Positions 9,710 through 21,147 of a DNA stretch of 64,000 bases are shown here, piece after piece. The notes under the pieces were generated by a model, which was not told the origin of the DNA, did no database searches, and saw nothing but the letters and a program-made list of their open reading frames with translations. Each line of letters begins with the position of its first letter. Position 1 is the stretch's first letter. Position numbers and translations under genes: made by a program. Source of the stretch: RYN-230 sp963829725 (GTDB lineage Bacteria; Actinomycetota; Actinomycetes; Streptosporangiales; Streptosporangiaceae); contig CAWHJW010000005.1 of assembly GCA_963829725.1 (NCBI GenBank), positions 620,001 to 684,000 of the forward strand, in the 5' to 3' direction.

Positions 9710-11119
9710 TCACGGGCGGGGCCGTGGCCGCGTCTGCCAGCCAGTCCCCTGGTCACCCGGCCCGAGCGCCTGATCCCGGGGCCAGCCGGGGTCGTCGGCG
9801 GCGGGCCAGGTGGGCAGCACTCGTGGCCCTGGCCAGGCCGGAGCCGGGGCGGCCGCCCGGGGGACGGCGGCATGCTGCCCGCGGGCACCGGTCTGGCGCA
9901 GCCGGGCCAGGCCAGCGCCGGCCGCTGCGGCCAGGGCCAGGCAGCCCAGCGCGGCGAGGCCGGCCACGACCAGGCCGGCTGGGCCCCGCGGGGCGACCGG
10001 CACCGGCGGCACCGCCGCGCTACCCCCGCCGAAGTGCAGTGTCACCGGAGCCCCGTGCGCGGCGGCCGGGAGGGCCGCCAGGCGGCCAGCCGCGGTCAGC
10101 GCGGCCGCCGCGTCGACAGTGCCGAAGCCCACCTTGTCGTCGTACCCGCCCGCGGGCCGGTTCTGCGCACTGCCGTTGATGGCGCGGATGACCAGGGCCG
10201 GCGCCAGCTGCGGATACCGGGACTTGATCAGGGCGGCCACCCCGGCGGTCAGCGCACACGCCGGGCTGGTCCCGCTGACCAGCCAGTACTGTCCGTCCGT
10301 GCCCTGCGCGGGCACGTTGACCCCGGGCGCCGCCACCTGCACCGACAGGTTGTCGCTAGAGAATCCCGCGGGTGCGCCGTCGCGGGCCACCGCCGCCACG
10401 CCGAGCACCCCGGGGTAGTCCGCCGGGAATGAATAAGGGGCCTGGCCGCTGGTCCGCGCGCCCACGGAGTTACCGGAGTTGCCGGATGAGGCCACCACCA
10501 CGATGCCGTGGCTCAGCGCGACCTGCAGCGCGGACCGCACCACCGCGCTGGGCTCGCCGTAGCCCAGCGACATGCTGATCACGCTCACCCGGTGGCTGAT
10601 GGCATAGTCGATGGCCTGCGCGAGCGCGTTCTGCACCCGGTAGTCCGATTCATGCTGGTAGGCGGCGTACCCGGGATCATGCCGGTCGGTGACCACCCGG
10701 ATGGAGAGCACCCGGGAGCGCGGGGCCACGCCCATGATGCCGCTGCTGCCGCCGGCGTGCCCGTGACCGGCGATGAGCGAGGCCATCCAGGTGCCGTGCA
10801 CGCCCCAGGCGGGGTTGGTGGGCGGCGTGTGCACCCCGGTCAGGTCCAGGCCCGTGATCACCGACCCGGCGAGGTCGGACACGTGCGGGTTCACTCCGCT
10901 GTCGATCACGGCGACCGTCGTGCCCTGACCTTCGGTTACCGGCCACGCCGCGGGCGCGCCGACCGCGTCCAGCACCCACAGCTGTGCGTCACGTACCGTG
11001 TCGGCCTGGGCCGGCGTGGCCGTGACCCCGGCGACCGCGGTCCCGGCCGCCGTCAGCACGGCCAGGAGCAGGCCGCACCCAGCCAGCCGGCTGCGGCCCG
11101 GGCGGGCTGCGCTCAGCAT
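9710..11119 (-). CDS. Mycosin-like S8 subtilisin serine protease, membrane anchored
   Basis: A 469-residue secreted subtilase. An N-terminal hydrophobic signal segment (about 11-35) is followed by the S8 domain with the full triad: Asp73 (VIDSGVN), His108 (GVHGTWMA) and Ser285 (SGTSPACA), plus Asn214 for the oxyanion hole. A C-terminal transmembrane segment (about 385-410, LVVAGLAALGCLALAAAAGAG) and a basic Pro-rich tail suggest anchoring with the catalytic domain outside. This architecture is that of mycosins (MycP) of type VII secretion, but no EccB, EccC or EsxA-like gene is present here. Its ATG overlaps the stop of the preceding gene as ATGCTGA. The substrate is unknown. Confidence 0.85.
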   Translation of the reverse strand: MLSAARPGRSRLAGCGLLLAVLTAAGTAVAGVTATPAQADTVRDAQLWVLDAVGAPAAWPVTEGQGTTVAVIDSGVNPHVSDLAGSVITGLDLTGVHTPPTNPAWGVHGTWMASLIAGHGHAGGSSGIMGVAPRSRVLSIRVVTDRHDPGYAAYQHESDYRVQNALAQAIDYAISHRVSVISMSLGYGEPSAVVRSALQVALSHGIVVVASSGNSGNSVGARTSGQAPYSFPADYPGVLGVAAVARDGAPAGFSSDNLSVQVAAPGVNVPAQGTDGQYWLVSGTSPACALTAGVAALIKSRYPQLAPALVIRAINGSAQNRPAGGYDDKVGFGTVDAAAALTAAGRLAALPAAAHGAPVTLHFGGGSAAVPPVPVAPRGPAGLVVAGLAALGCLALAAAAGAGLARLRQTGARGQHAAVPRAAAPAPAWPGPRVLPTWPAADDPGWPRDQALGPGDQGTGWQTRPRPRP

Positions 11120-11988
11120 GCCGGCCCGCCTGGGCAGTGCGGCGCCGGCGGCGCCGCGCCGATCCGCGAGCCGATCCAGTCCGAGATACCCTGCACCACG
11201 CTGAGCATCTCGGCCTTGTCGTAAGGGTCAGCCAGCTCGCGGACATGGTGCCGGCCGTCCGCATAGCCGACAGTGGACATGATCACGTAGGGCCCCCGGC
11301 GGACCGTCGCGGACAGCTGCCGCGCCGGGTCACCGAAGTCGGCGGCCAGGGTATGGCTGAACCGGACGGTGCGGACCCCGCCCGATGGCGGGCCGGCCGC
11401 CAGCGCGTGGAACGAGCGGCTGGCCTGGCCCGGCCCGGGCAGCACCGCGATGCCCACAGTGACGGCGAATGCGCCGGTGGAGTCGGCATAGGTGGCCCGG
11501 AGCATGGCTGTGCAGCCGTCCCGGGCCAGTACCTGCCCAGCCTCCGTGCCGGTCGCCGACCGGCAGGACGCCTGCGGCGCGATGCCGATCCGGTGCGCCG
11601 CCAGCGGCACTCCGCTGGCGCTGGCCAGGGCCGTGGCCGGCACCTGGTACGGGATGGCGGCCGGGAAGATGCGGCCCGCGGGCCAGGTACGCCAGCGCTT
11701 GCCGATCTGCCAGCCGGTGATCTGCTGCTGCTGGGCCTGGCTGAAGGACCGCGGGAGCAGGTGCCAGGCGATCTGCGCCACCGAGAAGCACAGGCCGGCC
11801 AGCGCGACCACCAGGCCGCCTACGGCCAGCCGGTACCGCCACGGCGCAGGCAGCCGCGGCGGCGGGGCGGGGGTGCCGCGGCCCAGCCCGGCTACGGATG
11901 GTGACAGCTGCGGCCGGTCCTCAGCCACGGTGTCCGCCTGTGGAGCCGGGTCGCTGCCGCCACTCGGACTTCCCGGACGCATCGCCAC
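11113..11988 (-). CDS. Single-pass membrane protein of unknown function
   Basis: A 291-residue protein I do not recognise. A disordered, Pro-rich cytosolic N-terminus (1-50) leads to one transmembrane helix (about 53-78, LAVGGLVVALAGLCFSVAQI) and an extracellular domain of about 200 residues with four cysteines (CRSATG, DGCTAML, APHCPGGPAC), which may form disulphides. The gene overlaps the start of the mycosin-like protease by seven bases (ATGCTGA), so the two are almost certainly translated together. It could be a protease partner, inhibitor or substrate; this is inference. GTG 11988 and ATG 11982 are both possible starts. Confidence 0.7.
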   Translation of the reverse strand: MAMRPGSPSGGSDPAPQADTVAEDRPQLSPSVAGLGRGTPAPPPRLPAPWRYRLAVGGLVVALAGLCFSVAQIAWHLLPRSFSQAQQQQITGWQIGKRWRTWPAGRIFPAAIPYQVPATALASASGVPLAAHRIGIAPQASCRSATGTEAGQVLARDGCTAMLRATYADSTGAFAVTVGIAVLPGPGQASRSFHALAAGPPSGGVRTVRFSHTLAADFGDPARQLSATVRRGPYVIMSTVGYADGRHHVRELADPYDKAEMLSVVQGISDWIGSRIGAAPPAPHCPGGPAC

Positions 11989-12097
11989 ACCGGCATGGTA
12001 CGGCCTGTGGCGGCGCCGACACCGGCCGCACGGCGAGGTTGCCCAGCGAAGCGCAGCTCAGCAGGCGGCCGGCTGGCGGAACCGGCCGCCCGTCACC

Positions 12098-13276
12098 TCA
12101 GTAGCCGGGCAGCGCGGGATCGACCTGGCTGATCCAGGCCAGGACTCCCCCGCCCACGTGGACCGCGTCGGAAAAGCCCGCGTTCTTCAGCACGGCCAGG
12201 CATTCCGCCGAACGAGCCCCCGACTTGCAGTGCAGCACGACGCGCCGGTCTTGCGGAAGGCCCTCGAGGGCGGCGCCGGACAGGAACTCACCCTTGGGGA
12301 TGAGGGTGGCCCCGGGAATCGAGACGATCTCGTACTCGTTCGGCTCCCGGACGTCCACCAGGAAGATGTCCTCCCCGCCGTCCAGCATGTCCTTGAGCTG
12401 CCGCGCGGAGATCGTCGAGCCGGCGGCGGCCTCCTGGGCCTCCTCCGAGACCGTGCCGCAGAATGCGTCATAGTCGATGAGCTCGGTGATCGTCGGGTTC
12501 TTGCCGCAGACCGGGCACTCGGGGTCCTTGCGCACCCTGACCGACCGGTAGGTCATCTCCAGCGCGTCATAGATCATCAGGCGGCCGGCCAGCGGCTCGC
12601 CGATGCCGGTGATGACCTTGATCGCCTCGTTGACCTGGATGGAGCCGATCGACGCGCAGAGCACGCCGAGCACCCCGCCCTCGGCGCAGGAGGGGACCAT
12701 GCCGGGTGGCGGCGGCTCCGGGTACAGGCAGCGGTAGCACGGGCCGTATTCGGCCCAGAACACGCTCGCCTGCCCGTCGAAGCGGTAGATGGAACCCCAC
12801 ACATACGGCTTGCCCAGCAGCACGCAGGCGTCGTTCACCAGGTACCGGGTGGCGAAGTTGTCGGTCCCGTCCACGATGAGGTCGTAGCCAGCGAAGATCT
12901 GCATCGCGTTATCGGAGTCGAGCCGCTCCTCATGCACGATGACGTTGACGTAGGGGTTGATCTCCCGGATGCTGTCCCGGGCAGATTCGGCCTTGGGGCG
13001 TCCCACGTCCGACTGGCCGTGAATGACCTGGCGCTGCAGGTTCGACTCGTCAACCACGTCGAAGTCGACGATGCCGAGGGTGCCCACGCCGGCCGCGGCC
13101 AGGTAGAGCAGGGCGGGGGAACCGAGGCCGCCCGCGCCCACCACGAGCACCTTCGCGTTCTTGAGCCGCTTCTGCCCGGTCATCCCGACGTCCGGGATGA
13201 TCAGGTGGCGCGAGTAGCGGCGGACTTCGTCCACGGTCAGCTCAGCAGCCGGTTCGACTAGCGGGGGAAGCGACAC
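12098..13276 (-). CDS. moeZ: Adenylyltransferase/sulfurtransferase MoeZ
   Basis: E1-like enzyme that adenylates and thiolates the C-terminal glycine of small sulphur-carrier proteins (for example in molybdopterin, thiocarboxylate cysteine and secondary-metabolite sulphur pathways). From GTG 13276 it is 392 residues, the usual length. The ThiF domain shows GAGGLGS (48-54) and NFATRYLVND. Zinc cysteines are C180/C183 (CYRC) and C254/C257 (CPVC). The rhodanese domain (about 290-392) ends with the sulphur-carrying Cys350 in LHCKSGARS. AGGAG lies 9 bases before the GTG, which rules out the much longer upstream open frame. The 272 bases upstream hold the promoter region; I see no other feature there. 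Confidence 0.95.
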   Translation of the reverse strand: MSLPPLVEPAAELTVDEVRRYSRHLIIPDVGMTGQKRLKNAKVLVVGAGGLGSPALLYLAAAGVGTLGIVDFDVVDESNLQRQVIHGQSDVGRPKAESARDSIREINPYVNVIVHEERLDSDNAMQIFAGYDLIVDGTDNFATRYLVNDACVLLGKPYVWGSIYRFDGQASVFWAEYGPCYRCLYPEPPPPGMVPSCAEGGVLGVLCASIGSIQVNEAIKVITGIGEPLAGRLMIYDALEMTYRSVRVRKDPECPVCGKNPTITELIDYDAFCGTVSEEAQEAAAGSTISARQLKDMLDGGEDIFLVDVREPNEYEIVSIPGATLIPKGEFLSGAALEGLPQDRRVVLHCKSGARSAECLAVLKNAGFSDAVHVGGGVLAWISQVDPALPGY

Positions 13277-13548
13277 GATAGCTCTCTCCTGAGACGGCAA
13301 TCCCGGGCTCGGCAGTTCGCCCGGCTGATGATGAAACCTAGGGCCGGGCAGCCACATTCCCGGCCGCGCGCCGGCCGCCGGGCCCTTCCGCTCCATGATC
13401 CCGTGATTCCCGCCCGCCGGGAACCCCGACGGATGCGCGGGGGGGCGTCCCCCAGCCAACACAGAAATGTCGGCCCCGGCCGGTACAACGGGAACACACC
13501 GGGCACCCGCGCGGGCCCGTGACACGTTCCTGATATCCGGGAGGATCC

Positions 13549-14193
13549 ATGCCCAGGACGCCCTTACCGCCATCCGAGCCGGGCCGCCCCGGCGAGCGGC
13601 CACCGTGCCCCGGGCCGGGGCGGCGGCCGCTGCCCGACCCGGCCGCCGTCCGGCTCTGCACCGTCCCGGATACCGCCCCGCCCTACGACGACGAACTGTT
13701 CGCCGGCCCCCCGCACCGCGGGCTCCCCGCGGTGACCGCCAGCCCGGCCGGAGCCGCGGGCGCGGCAGCCCGAGATGCTGGCCGTGCCCGCCGGGCGGAG
13801 AGCGGGAGCACGGAGGAGGGCGGCAGGCCGGCCGCCAGCGGCGGGGACGGCGCGGGGCGCCCGGCACTCCCGGGCCACTTCGCGCAGGTGCTCGTGGAGA
13901 CGCTGGCCGGAGCGCGGCCGCCGCGCCAGATGACCACCTGGACGACGGAGCGGGCCAGGAGCCGGATCCAGCGACTGGGGCCCGTGCTGTCCGCGGGCCA
14001 GCGCCCCTGCCTGCGCCGGGTCGTCGCGTTCCGGCCCAGCCCGGACGTGATCGAGATGACGCTGGTGCTCAGCTGCGGGCCGAGGATCCGCGCGCTCGCC
14101 GTCCGGCTGGAGCACCTGGCCCCGCGGCACGCCACGCCCGGGCAGCAGGCCCGGCCCGGGCGCTGGTTCTGCACCGACATAGAAGCCGCCTGA
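13549..14193 (+). CDS. Rv3235 family protein
   Basis: A 214-residue protein with a disordered Pro/Gly/Ala/Arg-rich N-terminus (1-105) and a compact C-terminal domain of about 105 residues. That domain shows HFAQVLVETLAGARPPRQM, TTERARSRIQRL and a closing RWFCTD strand. This pattern (also called DUF6459) is characteristic of a small actinobacterial protein encoded next to secA, as in Mycobacterium and Streptomyces. The function is unknown. The ribosome site GGGAGG is 4 bases from the ATG. It faces secA, with 17 bases between the stop codons. Confidence 0.85.
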   Translation: MPRTPLPPSEPGRPGERPPCPGPGRRPLPDPAAVRLCTVPDTAPPYDDELFAGPPHRGLPAVTASPAGAAGAAARDAGRARRAESGSTEEGGRPAASGGDGAGRPALPGHFAQVLVETLAGARPPRQMTTWTTERARSRIQRLGPVLSAGQRPCLRRVVAFRPSPDVIEMTLVLSCGPRIRALAVRLEHLAPRHATPGQQARPGRWFCTDIEAA

Positions 14194-14210
14194 TGCGGCC
14201 GGGCAGGCGG

Positions 14211-14218
<8 letters not shown>
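14185..14218. terminator. Paired hairpins over both convergent stop codons
   Basis: GCCGC (14185-14189) and GCGGC (14195-14199) enclose CTGAT, which contains the TGA of the Rv3235-family gene. GCGG (14207-14210) and CCGC (14215-14218) enclose TTAG, which contains the TAA stop of secA read on the other strand. The stems are short (five and four pairs), so this is a weak terminator call, but both stop codons are in loops. Confidence 0.3.
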
Positions 14219-17177
<2,959 letters not shown>

Positions 17178-17528
17178 TTCTCGTCGCGCTCCTTGCGGAT
17201 CGTTGCCTGTGCCCGGGACCCGCCGCAGCGCCGCCCGGCCAGCTAGACGCGGCAGCCGGTGGCGCCGAGTGCTGCCGTCGTCACCTGTCATGGTAGGCGA
17301 GATGCGCAGTGAAACCGAGCCGCAAGCAGGAGCCCGGGCTAAGCGTTGCTGTTCCGAGAACAAGGCGCCAGCATCCGGACCGGCGCCCCCGCTACGCTGT
17401 GCCCCAGGAGCGGATTCCGGGGGGCGGGCGCACGCAGCACGGGCATTCCCGCCACAATGTGTAGAGATGGCAGCCGCACGCCCACTGCACCAGGGCAGCG
17501 GCAGCGGCAGAGGAGAGGAGCAGCGCCC
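17178..17528. other. Divergent intergenic region secA / small membrane protein
   Basis: This 351-base gap between divergent genes should carry both promoters. I could not pick convincing -35/-10 pairs. A purine-rich run just before 17529 serves as the ribosome site of the right-hand gene. No RNA gene or repeat was recognised. Confidence 0.4.
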
Positions 17529-17816
17529 ATGGCGGACCAGGTGGGAACGGACTTCAGGTCCGGTGCCCAGCCGGGCGACGGCGCGCTCAGCCCGCAGGCG
17601 GCCGCCGAAGGTGGCGCCGGACCCGGGTATTACGAGCCGTTCCACGGCCGTCCCGTGTCCTGGGTGGCGGTCGGCATCATCATGACCGGGTTCCTGTGCG
17701 GCGGCCTCGCCCTCGTCGCCGGGCCAGTGTGGTGGGCGTTCTGGACGGGCGTGGCGCTGGTGGTCATCGGCGGCCTCCTCGGGCTGGCCACCAACATTTT
17801 CGAAGACTGGTACTGA
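17529..17816 (+). CDS. HGxxPAAW family small membrane protein
   Basis: A 95-residue membrane protein. After a soluble N-terminus comes YYEPFHGRPVSWVAVGI, a variant of the HGxxPAAW signature, and two transmembrane helices (about 48-67 and 72-90). The C-terminus is LATNIFEDWY. The family is actinobacterial and of unknown function. GGAGAGGAG lies about 8 bases before the ATG and decides this start over longer in-frame ones. Confidence 0.85.
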   Translation: MADQVGTDFRSGAQPGDGALSPQAAAEGGAGPGYYEPFHGRPVSWVAVGIIMTGFLCGGLALVAGPVWWAFWTGVALVVIGGLLGLATNIFEDWY

Positions 17817-17861
17817 CCGGGCCCGGGCGGCCCGCCTGCCGCCCGCTCAGATGTCGGTTCC

Positions 17862-18060
17862 GGTGAGTTGCCGGCCGGCTGGACCGGAGCCGGGGCCACC
17901 TACCAGCTGCTGCGCGCAAGGCCGTCCGGTTCTGCGGCCTGGACATCACCGTCTACTCCCCCGACGGCAAGCGCGCCGCCCTCGCTGAGGCCCGCAAGAT
18001 CGTCCGGCAGGCCTGCCACATCCTCGCCGAACTCGGCGGCGGTCACCCGCAAAATTGTCG
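17862..18060 (+). pseudogene. IS110-family transposase remnant
   Basis: In the frame of 17933 the sequence reads RKAVRFCGLDITVYSPDGKR followed directly by ALAEARKIVRQACHILAELG. The first piece matches the conserved GLD-TVY-SDGKR segment of IS110-type transposases, and the second their C-terminal KxARKLxRxxxHxLRELG helix. The roughly 60-70 residues that normally separate them are missing, as if deleted between two GKRA-like stretches. Just upstream, in another frame, is a GAGATYQLL-like helix-hairpin-helix remnant. No start codon, full gene or terminal repeats remain. The family assignment rests on memory of the motif. Confidence 0.5.
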
Positions 18061-18128
18061 CGCACGCCCAGTGAGGGGGTGGCTGTCCAGCCCGGAATGT
18101 CGGCGGGCCGGGCTAGGCTGCACGTCTT

Positions 18129-19337
18129 GTGGTGACCGATGCGCTGCCGCGTCCCGATCTGGCGCTGACGCAGGATGAGGCCCGGCTGATCACCCTGCGC
18201 GCGCAGGGGTTCCTCGGGGCGGACGGCCGCCGGGGCGGTGTGCCGGCCATGCTGCGCCGGCTCGGCGCCGTCCAACTGGACACCATCAGCGTGCTCGCCC
18301 GGTCACACGAGCTGGTGGCCTACGCCCGGCTCGGCCCGGTGCCGCGGCAGCGGATCGAGCGCGCTTACTGGCATCCCGGCCAGCCCTCCGCCTTCGAGTA
18401 CTGGTCCCACGCAGCCTGCGTGCTGCCCATCGAGGAGTGGCCCTGGTACGCGTTCCGCCGCCGGGCGCTCCGGGCCCGGGGCAAGCGCTGGCATCAGAGT
18501 CACGACAGCGTCTGCGCCGAGGTGCTGGCCCGGCTGCGCGCCGACGGCCCGCTCACCGCCACCCAGCTCGGCGGGGCCAAGAAGGGCGGCCCGTGGTGGG
18601 ACTGGTCCGAGACCAAGATCGCCGTCGAATGGCTGCTGGACACCGGCGAGGTCATCTGCGTCCGCCGGGACGGCTGGCGGCGGGTCTACGACCTGCCCGA
18701 GCGGGCGCTGCCCGCGGAGTTGCTGGATGCGGAGCCGGCCGACGCGGACTGCCTGGCCCACCTGGCCGGCGTGGCTGCCCGCGCGCTGGGCGTGGCCACC
18801 CAGGCCGACCTGGTGGATTATCACCGGCTGCGTGACCTGACCGATGGCACGGCTGGGCACGCCGAGCGGGCGGCCGAATCGGCGGCCGCGGCGGGCCTGA
18901 CCACGGTCAGCATCGAGACGGGCGGCAAGACGGTACCCGGCTGGGCGGATCCAGCCGCCCTGGCCGCCGCCCCGCAAGGCCGGCACCGGGTCACCCTCCT
19001 CTCGCCGTTCGACTCGCTGCTCTGGGACCGGCGGCGCACCCGCCGGATGTTCGGCTTCGAGCACAGCCTGGAGGCCTACGTGCCCAGGGACAAGCGGGTG
19101 CACGGGTATTACGCCATGCCACTGCTGGCCAGGGGCCGCCTGCTCGGCCGCGTCGATCCGGTGCGCCGGGGCCAGACGCTGGTCGCCCGGCAGCTCTCGC
19201 TGGACTCGGCGGCGGCGGTTGGCCCGATGGCCCGGGCGCTCCGCGAGGCGGCCGAATGGGTGGGCTGCTCGGCGGTCGAAATCGGGCAGGTGAACCGCCC
19301 CGACCTCGCCGCGCGGTTGCGCAGCGCCCTGGCCTGA
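18129..19337 (+). CDS. YcaQ-like winged-helix DNA glycosylase family protein
   Basis: A 402-residue member of the HTH_42/DUF1006 family. Relatives (E. coli YcaQ/AlkX, Streptomyces AlkZ) unhook DNA interstrand crosslinks by excising N-alkylated bases. The catalytic Q-x-D/Q motif of this family is visible as QLD in GAVQLDTISVLARSH, near residue 48. Other family segments are EYWSHAACVLP and LLSPFDSLLWDRRRTRRMFGF. A GTG pair at 18129/18132 gives two possible starts with no clear ribosome site. Base excision of crosslinks is inferred from the family only. Confidence 0.85.
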   Translation: MVTDALPRPDLALTQDEARLITLRAQGFLGADGRRGGVPAMLRRLGAVQLDTISVLARSHELVAYARLGPVPRQRIERAYWHPGQPSAFEYWSHAACVLPIEEWPWYAFRRRALRARGKRWHQSHDSVCAEVLARLRADGPLTATQLGGAKKGGPWWDWSETKIAVEWLLDTGEVICVRRDGWRRVYDLPERALPAELLDAEPADADCLAHLAGVAARALGVATQADLVDYHRLRDLTDGTAGHAERAAESAAAAGLTTVSIETGGKTVPGWADPAALAAAPQGRHRVTLLSPFDSLLWDRRRTRRMFGFEHSLEAYVPRDKRVHGYYAMPLLARGRLLGRVDPVRRGQTLVARQLSLDSAAAVGPMARALREAAEWVGCSAVEIGQVNRPDLAARLRSALA

Positions 19338-19373
19338 CCGCCCGCCCCGCCGGGCTGCGCGGCAGGCGGTCAG
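19334..19373. terminator. Inverted repeat containing both convergent stop codons
   Basis: CTGACCGCC (19334-19342) and GGCGGTCAG (19365-19373) are perfect nine-base inverted repeats around a 22-base GC-rich loop. The TGA of the YcaQ-like gene is in the left arm and the TGA of the response regulator (minus strand) in the right arm. A bidirectional terminator is likely. Confidence 0.6.
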
Positions 19374-20107
19374 CTGAACTCGATCAGCTTCTCCCGGACC
19401 GCGATCATGACCGCCTCCATCCGCGAGTGGATCTGCAGCTTCTCCAGGATGTTGCGCACGTGATTCTTGACGGTGTTCTCCGAGATGAACAGCTCCTTGG
19501 CGATATCCCGGTTGTTCATGCCCTTGGCGACGAGCTTGAGCACCTGCATCTCGCGGTCGGTGAGCTTGGGCGCTGGCACCTGCTCGGCCCGCTCCTCCTC
19601 CTGGTCCCGCCTGGCCAGGGTGGCGAACTCGGTGAGCAGCTTGGCGGCCATCGAGGGGTTGATGAGGGACTGCCCGCCGTGCACGGCCCGCACCACGTCA
19701 GCCACCTCGTCCAGCGGGATGTCCTTGAGCAGGTAGCCGCTCGCGCCGGCCCGGATCGCCTCGAAGAGATCCGCTTCCTCATCGCTGATCGTCAGCATGA
19801 CGATCTTGGCACTGGGAGCCACTTCCTTCATGGCCCGGCAGGCCTCGATGCCGCTGGACTTGGGCATCCGGATATCCATCAGGACGACGTCGGGCAGTGA
19901 CTCGCCGGCCTTCTGCACCGCCTCGGTGCCGTCGCTCGCCTCGCCGACGAGCTCGATGTCCTCCTCGGCGGCGAGAACCATCTCCAGCCCCCGGCGGAAC
20001 AGTGCGTGATCATCGACGATGAGGGCGCGGATCGGATCGGAAGCCCGGGAATCCGCCGCCCCCGCGGCTGTGCCGGGGTCCGGGGTTACCGCGGGATCTC
20101 CGTCCAT
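19370..20107 (-). CDS. NarL/FixJ-type response regulator (orphan)
   Basis: A 245-residue response regulator. A short disordered N-terminus (1-24) precedes the receiver domain with acidic pocket DD (32-33), phospho-acceptor Asp78 (LMDIRMP), Thr106 and Lys128. The LuxR-type DNA-binding HTH (about 180-235) shows LTDREMQVLKLVAKGMNNRD. No histidine kinase gene is adjacent, so it is an orphan here, as is its positional equivalent near secA and hpf in Streptomyces. Signal and targets are unknown. The 245 bases upstream contain a CACGGC-TCGG-GCCGTG hairpin (20161-20176) that may end hpf transcription. Confidence 0.92.
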   Translation of the reverse strand: MDGDPAVTPDPGTAAGAADSRASDPIRALIVDDHALFRRGLEMVLAAEEDIELVGEASDGTEAVQKAGESLPDVVLMDIRMPKSSGIEACRAMKEVAPSAKIVMLTISDEEADLFEAIRAGASGYLLKDIPLDEVADVVRAVHGGQSLINPSMAAKLLTEFATLARRDQEEERAEQVPAPKLTDREMQVLKLVAKGMNNRDIAKELFISENTVKNHVRNILEKLQIHSRMEAVMIAVREKLIEFS

Positions 20108-20352
20108 GGCGCCTCCTCCCTGACCCTAGGCTCGGACGTTGTCCTGCGCATGTTTGCTAACACGGCTCGGGCCGTGACGCCAGTGCCGCTGCACGTGATA
20201 GTTCTCCGCACACCACCAGGTTGTGCCGGGGATACTCGCACGGTGCCACCCACCGCGCTCGGTGAGCAAACTCTGGCGCAGCGGGGGGCAGCGCGCAAAC
20301 CCGGGGGTCCGCAGGCGGGTCCGCGGCAGCCAGCGGCCCCGTCGCTAACCAG

Positions 20353-21147
20353 TTAACCGTGACCTTCCGAGTGCTGGGGCAACTGGCCATTCGCTAACGG
20401 CCCGGGCCGCCGGACGGCCGCGGCCCCGGCGCCCTCGACGAGCCGGATAACCCCGTAGTCGTAGCCCCGCCGCCGGTAGACCACGCTGGGCAGCTGGCAG
20501 CCGGTGTCCTGGAACAAGAAGAAATCATGTCCGACGAGTTCCATCTCGTGCAATGCCCGGTCGATGCTCATCGGCGTCGCCGTGTGGAACTTCTCCCGCA
20601 CCACTAGCGGGCCGTCCCCCTCCATCGGGATGGGCACGACGTCCTCCAGGTCCCACCCGCCGGCCGGCCAGCCCTCGTCCGCGCCCTCCGGCGTGGCGCC
20701 GATCTTGGCAGGCGGCCGGGCGCCGGGCGCCGGGCGTTCCGCGGCCCGGCCCGCGCTGAGCACGCCCGGGCCGGCCGCGCTGCCGGCGGCCGGCGCGGCG
20801 GCAGCCGGCGCCGCGGCCACTAGAGGGATGCCGTGCGCGGAATTCCGCGTCTTACGCCGGTCACACGCGCGCCGCACGTGCGTTTCCAGCTTCGCCATTG
20901 CCCGGTCCAGGGCCTGGAAGCGGTCGTCCGCGGCTGCCTCGGCCCGGACCACCGGGCCACGCGAGTACACGGTCAGTTCCACCCGCTCCCGCTGGGCGGA
21001 CTGCCGCGGGTTCCGCTCCAGGGTGACCTCCACATCGATGCTGATCGTCTTCTGATCGAGCTTTACGATCTTGGTCAGCTTGGCTGTCGCGTACTCACGG
21101 AAGCGGTCCTGAACAGCGGTTCGCCGACCCCGGAAGATGATGTCCAC
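20353..21147 (-). CDS. hpf: Long-form ribosome hibernation promoting factor
   Basis: Long HPF, which binds the 30S decoding centre and dimerises ribosomes (100S) in stationary phase. The N-terminal S30AE domain (1-100) starts with GTG as MDIIFRGRRTAVQDRFREYA. A poor-complexity Ala/Pro linker (110-170) leads to the C-terminal dimerisation domain (about 185-245), recognisable by REKFHTATPMSIDRALHEME, GHDFFLFQD and VVYRRRGYDYGVIRL. A purine-rich GAAGGGGG precedes the start. The neighbour secA matches the usual order. Confidence 0.93.
   Translation of the reverse strand: MDIIFRGRRTAVQDRFREYATAKLTKIVKLDQKTISIDVEVTLERNPRQSAQRERVELTVYSRGPVVRAEAAADDRFQALDRAMAKLETHVRRACDRRKTRNSAHGIPLVAAAPAAAAPAAGSAAGPGVLSAGRAAERPAPGARPPAKIGATPEGADEGWPAGGWDLEDVVPIPMEGDGPLVVREKFHTATPMSIDRALHEMELVGHDFFLFQDTGCQLPSVVYRRRGYDYGVIRLVEGAGAAAVRRPGPLANGQLPQHSEGHG

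Noticed and set aside
13277..13867. Open frame extending moeZ upstream to 589 residues
   Set aside because: The extension has no family similarity; GTG 13276 with AGGAG gives the standard 392-residue MoeZ.
17178..17645. Open frame extending secA upstream to 1,144 residues
   Set aside because: Added residues are Pro/Arg-rich and unlike SecA; the conserved start follows AAGGAG at 17177.
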